A DNA stretch of 64,000 nucleotides from Mangrovimonas spongiae (GTDB lineage: Bacteria > Bacteroidota > Bacteroidia > Flavobacteriales > Flavobacteriaceae). Shown here one piece after another: positions 26,123 through 32,406 of the stretch. The translations under genes were made by a program, and so were the position numbers. The stretch covers positions 806,001 through 870,000 of the forward strand of contig NZ_RWBG01000001.1 of the NCBI RefSeq assembly GCF_003944795.1. The letters run 5' to 3'. Each line of letters starts with the position of its first letter. Position 1 is the first letter of the stretch. The notes under the pieces were generated by a model, which was not told the origin of the DNA, made no database searches, and saw only the letters and a program-made list of their open reading frames with translations.

Positions 26123-26132
26123 ATAAATTTTT

Positions 26133-26160
26133 AAAAGCCGATTTTTTTAAATCGGCTTTT
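26133..26160 (+). terminator. Terminator after the M1 peptidase gene
   Basis: A perfect 12-bp stem AAAAGCCGATTT (26133-26144) and AAATCGGCTTTT (26149-26160) with a 4-base loop and further T bases, 10 bases after the stop codon. Confidence 0.88.
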
Positions 26161-26187
26161 TTATTCTGTTATAATAGCAACACTTAC

Positions 26188-26195
26188 TATATTTG
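26188..26195 (+). promoter_or_regulatory. Putative -7 element abutting the tatA start
   Basis: TATATTTG, a perfect TAnnTTTG match that ends four bases before the GTG start at 26200, implying a leaderless transcript. No clear -33 box. Confidence 0.42.
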
Positions 26196-26199
26196 CATT

Positions 26200-26487
26200 G
26201 TGATACAAGAAGCAACATTTTTATTTATTGGAACTACAGAGGTGGTCTTTATCCTTTTTATTGTAGTTATGGTCTTTGGTGCCGATAAAATTCCAGAGAT
26301 CGCCAAAGGTATGGGAAAAGGTTTACGAATGCTTCGTGATGCTTCAAACGATATAAAATCTGAAATTACCAAAAGTGCCGAAAAAAACGGTATTGATACT
26401 AGTATTACGAAAGATGTTCAAGACGAACTCAACAAAGTAAAAGACGATCTTGAAGATTTTACAGGTTCTGTAAGACGAAAGATGTAA
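26200..26487 (+). CDS. tatA: Twin-arginine translocase subunit TatA/TatB family
   Basis: A 95-residue pore subunit of the Tat system, which exports folded proteins. One N-terminal membrane helix (VVFILFIVVMVFGADKIPEI) is followed by the short amphipathic helix AKGMGKGLRMLRDASNDI and a charged tail with coiled-coil potential. FGADKIPEIAKGMGKG is the Tat hinge signature (usually FGxKKIPE). The GTG at 26200 is the only start that keeps the whole helix. tatC is not in the window. Single-gene unit between the M1 terminator and the convergent redoxin gene. Confidence 0.9.
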   Translation: MIQEATFLFIGTTEVVFILFIVVMVFGADKIPEIAKGMGKGLRMLRDASNDIKSEITKSAEKNGIDTSITKDVQDELNKVKDDLEDFTGSVRRKM

Positions 26488-26494
26488 CCATAAA

Positions 26495-26926
26495 TTACGC
26501 TAAACTTTCCAAAGCATAAAGCAGTCTATTTTCAGCATTAGCTTGCGAGCCAAAAATAGAGCGATACAGTATATTATTTTTATCTATAATTAACCATTGT
26601 GGTGTGCCTTCACTATTAAAAGCATCATAAATACTATGATTTTCATCCAAATAAATAGGGAAAGGTAACTCTTTAGTGGTGAAAATACTTTTTATGTCCT
26701 CTTCAGTGGTTTTCTCATTATTAAAATTAGAATGAATACCAATTACGGTTATATTAGGAAACATGTTTTGAAGCTTGTAAGCTAACGGTATAGCACGTCC
26801 TGTACAGCCCAAACATTGATTGTTGTAGAGTAAAAGCAACAAGTTTTGCTCTTGATAAGCAGAAAGAAGATCTATACTAGTATGTTCAAAATCTTGAACA
26901 ATAATGGAATTAATTTTAGATGTCAT
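26495..26926 (-). CDS. Thioredoxin-fold redoxin (TlpA/AhpC-like)
   Basis: A 143-residue cytosolic thioredoxin-fold protein. The redox motif is YNNQCLGCTGRAIPLAYKLQ (C-L-G-C at about residues 38-41), and the cis-Pro loop is SEGTPQWLIIDKNNILYRSI near residue 110. No signal peptide, unlike many TlpA proteins. It lies two bases after the O-methyltransferase stop, at the end of the minus-strand kynurenine cluster, so it is probably cotranscribed with it. The partner is unknown; thiol protection of the iron dioxygenase is conceivable but is only inference. Confidence 0.72.
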   Translation of the reverse strand: MTSKINSIIVQDFEHTSIDLLSAYQEQNLLLLLYNNQCLGCTGRAIPLAYKLQNMFPNITVIGIHSNFNNEKTTEEDIKSIFTTKELPFPIYLDENHSIYDAFNSEGTPQWLIIDKNNILYRSIFGSQANAENRLLYALESLA

Positions 26927-26928
26927 GA

Positions 26929-27573
26929 CTAAATTTTCCTGCTTATTGTTAAACCGTCCCTAATGGGTAATAATACAGTTTCTACTCTTGCATCTTCTTT
27001 TAAAAGCTTGTTGTATTCGATAAGCGCAGGCGTAGAGGTGTCTTCTTTTTTAAATGTTGAATGCAGAACCTTGCCGCTCCAAAGGACGTTGTCCGATAAA
27101 ATAATGCCGCCAGGGTTTAATTTATCCATAATAATCTTGAAGTAGTTGGCATAATTTTCTTTATCGGCATCAATAAACACCAAGTCAAAAGTTGTATTTA
27201 ATTCAGGAATAATATTTAAGGCATTACCTAAATGTTGATGAATTTGATGGCCTCGTACAGATTTATCAAAATATTTTCGTTGAAAATCGACAAGCTCTTC
27301 GTTAACATCAATAGTATGCAGTGCCCCTTCTTTTTGCATGCCTTCTAAAAGACATAAAGCAGAGTAGCCTGTGTAGGTGCCAATTTCTAGAATCGTTTTT
27401 GGATTAACTATTTTTGAAATCATACTCAATACACGACCTTGATAATGTCCGCTCAACATACGTGGTTGCAGGATTTTTTGATAGGTTTCTCTATGTAGTT
27501 CCTGCAAAAGTTGTGGCTCGTTCTCAGAATGTGCCACTACATAATCGTCTAATTCCTCTGGAAAAAAGTGCAT
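26929..27573 (-). CDS. O-methyltransferase family 3 (COMT/TrmR-like)
   Basis: A 214-residue class I SAM methyltransferase of the catechol-O-methyltransferase-like family 3. Motif I is TILEIGTYTGYSALCLLEGM, followed by LHTIDVNEELVDFQRKYF, FDLVFIDADKENYANYF (metal Asp) and GGIILSDNVLWSGKVL (Asp-Asn metal ligands). Such proteins methylate catechols, or, as with TrmR/YrrM of Bacillus, 5-hydroxyuridine in tRNA. Its ATG overlaps the ACMSD stop codon by one base, so it is translationally coupled to the kynurenine genes. That context makes a hydroxylated kynurenine-pathway aromatic a possible substrate, but the tRNA role is equally plausible. Confidence 0.82.
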   Translation of the reverse strand: MHFFPEELDDYVVAHSENEPQLLQELHRETYQKILQPRMLSGHYQGRVLSMISKIVNPKTILEIGTYTGYSALCLLEGMQKEGALHTIDVNEELVDFQRKYFDKSVRGHQIHQHLGNALNIIPELNTTFDLVFIDADKENYANYFKIIMDKLNPGGIILSDNVLWSGKVLHSTFKKEDTSTPALIEYNKLLKEDARVETVLLPIRDGLTISRKI

Positions 27574-28658
27574 TACCCTAAAATTTTGTTTACTAGATCT
27601 TGTTTGCCTTTGTCATCATCACCATAAAGCCATTGTAATACGTTATCTTCCCACATGGCGTCTTTCTCGGTTTCAGTTATAATGTCGCGTTCTATGGCTA
27701 AATCTAAAATTTTTCCAGGGTAAGACGATTGCGGCAAACTTTCCATTTCACCTAATGGGTACGGATCATCTAAACCAATTAAAACTTGTTTAGAGCCTTG
27801 ATTCTTTATAAGCAAGTCTAAAGAATTAGTGTCGTGGACTAAAGTGTCAAAAAAGATGTTTTTATGGCCAACAGCCTTTCTTGGGTGCACTTTGCCTTCA
27901 AACAAATCGTGGCGCCCATCAAACCCTTGAATACGTCTTCCTAGGTTAATTTGTGCTAATTGACCACCGTGAGCAAAACATACACGCATGTTAGGGTATT
28001 TTTCGTAATACCCATTTAAGGTTAAAAAGTGATACGCATCGGCGCATTGTGCTAGCATCCAAATTAAATGAAAGCGCCAAGCCGTGTTTTCCAATTTAAT
28101 GAACTTTTCGCCATCATAGGGGTGAATTTCAACAGCTAAGTTATACTTGTCTGCTAGTTCAAAAATAGGCTCGTTTTCTTCGTCAAAAATGCAACGCCAT
28201 GTACCAATAGTGTCCATGTAATGTGTTGGTAAACATAATAAACGCATGCCTAACTCTTCAACACAGCGCTCTATTTCCCAACACGCACCACGTACAAACC
28301 CAGGATGGACAACAAACCCACAGGTAAACTTCCCTGGGTTTTCAGCTTGAATACGACCGTTAAAATCATTCTGAAAACGCAAGGCTTGTTTCATTTCTTC
28401 CAAACGCAAACCATTACCATAAAGCTGCGATAAGTTTAAAACCACTGCATGGTCAATCTTAAAACGCTCCATCCAAGCGAGTTTTTCATTCAAAAAGAAA
28501 CTAGAATCCGTGATGGGTCTATTCCAATCTTTTTGAAGCATAAATTTTCGGTCTTTATCAACCCAGAAAATCCCTTTATCCTTCATAAATTGAGGGATTT
28601 CCTCTGGATAAGGTAATAAATGCGAATGACCATTTATACGTAATTTGCGCTTTTCCAT
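27573..28658 (-). CDS. 2-amino-3-carboxymuconate-6-semialdehyde decarboxylase (ACMSD)
   Basis: Zinc-dependent amidohydrolase-fold decarboxylase that converts ACMS to 2-aminomuconate semialdehyde, diverting it from quinolinate and NAD formation. The 361-residue sequence shows the metal ligands in NGHSHLLP (residues 9-16), AVEIHPYDGE, VCFAHGGQLAQ and the Asp in VLIGLDDPYPLGEMES, which matches the ACMSD motif around the active-site Asp. MRLLCLPTHYMDT is also typical. It lies 83 bases downstream of the dioxygenase that makes its substrate. A related amidohydrolase such as a salicylate or aminomuconate enzyme is less likely given this context. Confidence 0.87.
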   Translation of the reverse strand: MEKRKLRINGHSHLLPYPEEIPQFMKDKGIFWVDKDRKFMLQKDWNRPITDSSFFLNEKLAWMERFKIDHAVVLNLSQLYGNGLRLEEMKQALRFQNDFNGRIQAENPGKFTCGFVVHPGFVRGACWEIERCVEELGMRLLCLPTHYMDTIGTWRCIFDEENEPIFELADKYNLAVEIHPYDGEKFIKLENTAWRFHLIWMLAQCADAYHFLTLNGYYEKYPNMRVCFAHGGQLAQINLGRRIQGFDGRHDLFEGKVHPRKAVGHKNIFFDTLVHDTNSLDLLIKNQGSKQVLIGLDDPYPLGEMESLPQSSYPGKILDLAIERDIITETEKDAMWEDNVLQWLYGDDDKGKQDLVNKILG

Positions 28659-28741
28659 ATAAGTTATTACTAGCTTTTAGATCTTATCTAAGATTAAACC
28701 TTAATGCATTAATATTTTAATTTAATAGAGTTTACTACTCA

Positions 28742-29263
28742 CTACTTCTTAGGTGGCTGCATAACGTGACCACAAGACGTGCAAGTGCGTTTTTCTTCGT
28801 TACTGTAATATTTATCAAAAATCACAGGCATATCGGTTTCTATATTATCCAACGGAAATTCCTCACGATACAACAGCTCATTGCAATTCTCACAATACCA
28901 CTCTAAGGCATCGTTTACTCCATCTGGGCGTGGATATTCTATTACTAAACCAACAGTGTCTGCTTGACGTTGTGGAGAATGTGGGACTTTAGGAGGTAGT
29001 AAATAAATATCCCCTTCCTTAATATGAACATCTTCGGGTTTGCCGTTGTTCATAATTTTAAGCACCATATCGCCTTCCAGCTGATAGAAAAACTCCGGTG
29101 TTTCGTTGTAATGATAATCTTTTCGGCTATTTGGGCCGCCAACAACCATAACAATATAATCACCATTTGGCCAAACACATTTGTTGCCAACAGGCGGTTT
29201 TAATAAATGGCGATTTTCATCAATCCATTCTTTAAAATTCAAAGGGGTTACTAAATTGCTCAT
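28742..29263 (-). CDS. nbaC: 3-hydroxyanthranilate 3,4-dioxygenase
   Basis: Non-heme Fe(II) cupin dioxygenase that opens the ring of 3-hydroxyanthranilate to ACMS. The 173-residue protein shows iron ligands in KDYHYNETPEFFYQLEGDMV (His and Glu) and LLPPKVPHSPQRQ (second His). The bacterial-type C-terminal rubredoxin-like site is present: CENCNEL at about residue 127 and CTSCGHVM at about residue 163. Translation begins at ATG 29263. The space upstream to the SDR gene holds a structured GC-rich element. The product feeds ACMSD. Confidence 0.94.
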   Translation of the reverse strand: MSNLVTPLNFKEWIDENRHLLKPPVGNKCVWPNGDYIVMVVGGPNSRKDYHYNETPEFFYQLEGDMVLKIMNNGKPEDVHIKEGDIYLLPPKVPHSPQRQADTVGLVIEYPRPDGVNDALEWYCENCNELLYREEFPLDNIETDMPVIFDKYYSNEEKRTCTSCGHVMQPPKK

Positions 29264-29279
29264 AAACTACATGTTTTTT

Positions 29280-29342
29280 GGGCGTGTCCCTTTCGGGTCG
29301 GGCTTTTCGCGCTACACGGTAGCTCGCTTCAATCCCTCACGC
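29280..29342. ncRNA. GC-rich structured element, putative RNA motif or small repeat
   Basis: A 63-base island of 63% GC in an AT-rich gap between the SDR and dioxygenase genes. The ends GCGTG (29282-29286) and CACGC (29338-29342) are inverted repeats. Inside, CCC-TTTC-GGG (29288-29297) and GCTAC-ACG-GTAGC (29311-29323) can form hairpins, so the whole can fold as a multi-branched RNA. I recall similar GGGCGTG...CCCTCACGC elements scattered in flavobacterial genomes; the Rfam family Flavo-1 is worth comparing, but I cannot confirm identity. One copy in the window, no ORF. Confidence 0.5.
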
Positions 29343-29358
29343 AGATTTTGTTATAAAG

Positions 29359-30141
29359 TTACAAAGATTTTGTTCGTCCACCATCAACAGGAAGGTTAAT
29401 TCCGTTAATGTAACTGGCGCGCTCGCTTGCTAAAAAAGTAATGGCATCGGCCAATTCTTCAGGTTTAGCAAAACGTTTTGCTGGAACGGCTTGTTTCATC
29501 GCGTTAGCAGCCTCATCTTTGGTTTTTCCAGTCTTAGCCGATTTGTTTTTTATAATTTCCGTTAAACGTTCGGTTCCTGTGGCTCCAGGCAATACATTAT
29601 TCACTGTTATACCAAACTGTCCCAATTCGTTAGCTAAAGTTTTACTCCAATTGGCCACAGCACCACGAATGGTATTACTTACACCAAGACCGTCTAAAGG
29701 TTGTTTAACCGAAGTGGAAATGACATTAACAATACGTCCGTAGCCTTCATCTTTCATAAAAGGGACTAGTGTTTGCGCTAAAACATGATTACATTTTAAA
29801 TGTTGTGTGAAGGCATTTTGGAACTCCTCTAATTTAGCATTAAAAATTGGTCCACCAGCAGGTCCACCGGTGTTGTTAACCAAAATATGAAACCCGTGGT
29901 TGTTGGCAATAAAGTCTGCAACTTTTTGTTGTAAGTCTTCTGGATTAGAAAAATCGGCTACAATGTAGCTGTGGTTTTCAGGGTGAGGTAATTCTGTTAA
30001 AACAGCTTTTAGTTTGTCTTCGTTTCTTGCTATAAGGGTTACGTTTGTACCTTCACTGGCCAAAGCTATTGCTGTCGCTTTTCCTATACCTGCAGTACTC
30101 CCGCAAACCAAAGCGTATTTATTGTTTAAGTTTAAATTCAT
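29359..30141 (-). CDS. Atypical short-chain dehydrogenase/reductase (catalytic Tyr/Lys missing)
   Basis: A 260-residue Rossmann-fold protein of the SDR superfamily, in the kynurenine cluster. The nucleotide motif is ALVCGSTAGIGKATAIALAS, and LVNNTGGPAGGP stands for the NNAG motif. The catalytic YxxxK is replaced: after the Ser in VNVISTSVKQPL the sequence reads GVSNTIRGAVANWSK, so Asn and Arg occupy the Tyr and Lys positions. This matches a known SDR subgroup resembling 3-oxoacyl-ACP reductases without a full tetrad. Whether it reduces anything is unknown. It lies between the semialdehyde dehydrogenase (96 bases upstream) and the dioxygenase. Confidence 0.85.
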   Translation of the reverse strand: MNLNLNNKYALVCGSTAGIGKATAIALASEGTNVTLIARNEDKLKAVLTELPHPENHSYIVADFSNPEDLQQKVADFIANNHGFHILVNNTGGPAGGPIFNAKLEEFQNAFTQHLKCNHVLAQTLVPFMKDEGYGRIVNVISTSVKQPLDGLGVSNTIRGAVANWSKTLANELGQFGITVNNVLPGATGTERLTEIIKNKSAKTGKTKDEAANAMKQAVPAKRFAKPEELADAITFLASERASYINGINLPVDGGRTKSL

Positions 30142-30160
30142 ATTATTTAGATATAAGGTT

Positions 30161-30230
30161 CAAGAATTAAGAGCCAAGATTCAGAACATTTCTTTTTTGT
30201 CTTGGTTGTTTGCTTTAATAATCTTGATTC
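30161..30230. repeat. Degenerate CAAGA/TCTTG repeats between ALDH and SDR genes
   Basis: The gap carries CAAGA (30161), GCCAAGA (30173-30179), GTCTTGG (30199-30205) and ATCTTGATTC (30221-30230), an imperfect head-to-head set of short repeats. Similar low-complexity runs appear in the next gap upstream (31690-31746), so they are probably related decay products or slippage repeats. Confidence 0.4.
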
Positions 30231-30237
30231 TTTTTAT

Positions 30238-31677
30238 TTAATATTTTATACACACATTTTTAGGTTCGGTAAAAAAGCGTAAAGCCTCAAAACCACCTTC
30301 ACGACCAACGCCAGAGGCTTTCATTCCACCAAAAGGTGTTCGTAAATCGCGCATTAACCATGTGTTTACCCAAACAATACCAGCTTGTATTTGGTGGCTC
30401 ATACGCATGGTGCGTTTTAAATCGTTTGTCCATAATGTGGCTGATAACCCATATTTTACTTTATTGGCCATTTGTAGCACATCGTCTTCAGTTTTAAACG
30501 GCATTATGGTAACCACTGGGCCAAAAATTTCTTCCTGGTTTACGCGACACTCATCTGTTGGAACTTCAATAACGGTTGGTTCTAAATAATAGCCGTTTTC
30601 AAAACCTGTTACGGTAACCTGGTTTCCGCCACATAATATTTTGCCGTTTTCTTCTTTGGCAATTTTTATATAATCCATTACTTTTTCTAGGTGCGGTTTT
30701 GATACCAAAGCACCAATATTAGTATCGTTTTTAGATGGATGACCAACTTTGAGTTGCTTTACTTTTTTAACAAAATCGGTTTTGAACTTCTCATAGATGG
30801 AAGCTTCCACAAAAATACGACTGCCACATAAACAAATTTGACCTTGATTGGCGAACGATGATTTTACGGTTGTTTTCAGCATATCGTCATAATCGCAATC
30901 TGCAAAAATGATGTTAGGATTTTTGCCGCCTAATTCCAAAGACAGTTTTTTAAACATTGGCGCAGCAGTTCTAGCAATATGAGCTCCTGTTGCCGTTCCA
31001 CCAGTAAACGAAATGGCTTTAATATCTGGGTGTTCAATTATGGCTTGTCCTGTCGAGGTTCCTAAACCATGAACAATGTTTAAAACGCCTTTTGGTAGCC
31101 CCGCTTCGTTACAGATCTCACCTAATAAGTAAGCCGTCATTGGCGTGACTTCGCTTGGTTTGGCAACAACACAGTTTCCTGCCGCTATGGCTGGAGCAAT
31201 CTTCCAAGTAAATAAATAGAGTGGAAGATTCCAAGGTGAGATACAACCAACCACACCAATGGATTGACGTAAGGTGTAGTTTATGGCGTTCATACCAACG
31301 CTTTCGTGACTCTCACTAGCAAACTGTGTAATGGCATTGGCAAAAAAACGAAAGTTACTTGACGCACGTGGAATATCGATAGCTTTGGCTAAACTAATAG
31401 GTTTGCCATTGTCTTGACTTTCGGCTTTGGCTAATTTGTCGAGGTTGGCTTCAATGCCTTCAGAAATTTTAAGTAAAATACGACTGCGTTCTTCCAAAGT
31501 AGTTCGCGACCAACTAGGAAAAGCTGATTTTGCAGCAATGTAAGCATTTTCAACATCCGCTTTTGAAGAGTTGGGAATTTGTCCATATATGTCGCCATTG
31601 GCAGGACAAAAATTATCTATCCATTCGTTTGAAGATGGATTGTGAAAATTGCCATTAATGTAGTTTTTTATGTTCAT
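30238..31677 (-). CDS. 2-aminomuconate-semialdehyde dehydrogenase (aldehyde dehydrogenase family)
   Basis: NAD-dependent aldehyde dehydrogenase of 479 residues. Signatures: GVVGCISPWNLPLYLFTWKI, EVTPMTAYLLGEICNEAGLP, SFTGGTATGAHIARTAA, the general-base Glu in KLSLELGGKNPNII and the nucleophile Cys in FANQGQICLCGSRIF. Context assigns it to oxidation of 2-aminomuconate 6-semialdehyde, the step after ACMSD; the family also contains hydroxymuconic semialdehyde dehydrogenases. The ATG at 31677 (MNIKNYINGNFHNP) is preferred to an upstream in-frame start at 31698. The next gene upstream is the aminomuconate deaminase. Confidence 0.9.
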   Translation of the reverse strand: MNIKNYINGNFHNPSSNEWIDNFCPANGDIYGQIPNSSKADVENAYIAAKSAFPSWSRTTLEERSRILLKISEGIEANLDKLAKAESQDNGKPISLAKAIDIPRASSNFRFFANAITQFASESHESVGMNAINYTLRQSIGVVGCISPWNLPLYLFTWKIAPAIAAGNCVVAKPSEVTPMTAYLLGEICNEAGLPKGVLNIVHGLGTSTGQAIIEHPDIKAISFTGGTATGAHIARTAAPMFKKLSLELGGKNPNIIFADCDYDDMLKTTVKSSFANQGQICLCGSRIFVEASIYEKFKTDFVKKVKQLKVGHPSKNDTNIGALVSKPHLEKVMDYIKIAKEENGKILCGGNQVTVTGFENGYYLEPTVIEVPTDECRVNQEEIFGPVVTIMPFKTEDDVLQMANKVKYGLSATLWTNDLKRTMRMSHQIQAGIVWVNTWLMRDLRTPFGGMKASGVGREGGFEALRFFTEPKNVCIKY

Positions 31678-31689
31678 ATTTTTAGATGA

Positions 31690-31746
31690 TAGAACCAAGA
31701 GACAGGAGCCAAGACAACTTGGTCTGATGTCTTGCTTCTTATGTCT
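31690..31746. repeat. Degenerate AAGA/TCTTG repeats between deaminase and ALDH genes
   Basis: AACCAAGA, GAGCCAAGAC (31706-31715), then GTCTTGCTTCTT (31729-31740) and TTCTTGCTTCTTG running into the stop of the deaminase gene. The two halves are rough reverse complements. Same type as the repeats at 30161-30230. Confidence 0.4.
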
Positions 31747-32184
31747 TTATTCTTGCTTCTTGTAAGCCATTACTTTTATTTCTACCAACAAATCGGGATG
31801 CGGTAATTGATGAACAGCAACTGTTGTTCTTGTTGGGCCAGTAGCTTTCTCAAAAAATTCAGCGTAAGCTTTGTTGTAGCCGGCAAAGTCGTTCATGTTG
31901 ACTAAAAAAGTAGTAACATCTACAACATCTTTTAGACTAGCACCAACCGTTTGCAGGTTTTTGTCGATATTTTTTAAAACTTCTCTGGTTTGTACTTCAA
32001 TATCTAGTACTTTAGTATTCATTTCGTCAATCAACTCCACACCAGCAATAGTATTGTCTGCTCTACGTGAACTCGTTCCCGATACGAAAATGAAATCCCC
32101 TACAACTTTTACGTGTGGATAAGCGCCTCGTGGAGTTACTTTAGTTCCTGCAGAGGCAGAAGTATCATTTTTTTTATTGCTCAT
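31747..32184 (-). CDS. 2-aminomuconate deaminase (RidA family)
   Basis: A 145-residue RidA (YjgF) family protein. It hydrolyses 2-aminomuconate to 4-oxalocrotonate plus ammonia if it is, as context indicates, the AmnD/NbaF type of the kynurenine pathway. Motifs: [60 protein letters not shown] and the C-terminal [20 protein letters not shown] with the RidA Arg. The ATG at 32184 (MSNKKNDTS) is preferred to a longer frame. The long 5' gap contains a hairpin and a tandem repeat. A general RidA enamine deaminase is the alternative. Confidence 0.85.
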   Translation of the reverse strand: MSNKKNDTSASAGTKVTPRGAYPHVKVVGDFIFVSGTSSRRADNTIAGVELIDEMNTKVLDIEVQTREVLKNIDKNLQTVGASLKDVVDVTTFLVNMNDFAGYNKAYAEFFEKATGPTRTTVAVHQLPHPDLLVEIKVMAYKKQE

Positions 32185-32201
32185 ATTTTTTCTTTTATTC
32201 T

Positions 32202-32229
32202 GTTCATTTTGTCTTGATACAAAACGAAC
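32202..32229. repeat. 11-bp stem-loop upstream of the aminomuconate deaminase gene
   Basis: GTTCATTTTGT (32202-32212) and ACAAAACGAAC (32219-32229) pair over 11 positions with one G-U wobble and a 6-base loop. The loop CTTGAT and flanking AAAAAA resemble hairpin repeats seen before genes in many flavobacterial genomes. It would lie in the leader of the deaminase mRNA, or could end transcription from kmo, although no T run follows on that strand. Confidence 0.5.
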
Positions 32230-32370
32230 CAAAAAATCATATCAAAATAAGGAAATTGCTGAAAAAGCATCATTCGCTTTCAAAATTACGTGCTTAAAGC
32301 TTCGCTTTGCAGCTACATTTTTTCGCTCATTATTTCTGAATTTTGATGTTCAATTCTTCAATTGATTTAT

Positions 32371-32398
32371 ATTTCTCATTTCTCATTTCTCATTTCTC
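32371..32398. repeat. Tandem repeat (ATTTCTC) x4
   Basis: Four perfect copies of the heptamer ATTTCTC lie eight bases after the kmo stop codon, followed by a degenerate copy. The 222-base gap 32185-32406 holds this array and the hairpin at 32202-32229, and otherwise only AT-rich sequence. A 7-base unit is prone to slippage. Confidence 0.85.
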
Positions 32399-32406
32399 AC
32401 TTCCCA

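Noticed and set aside
32371-32398. Possible CRISPR-like array
   Set aside because: Direct heptamer repeats without spacers, no cas genes; a plain tandem repeat.
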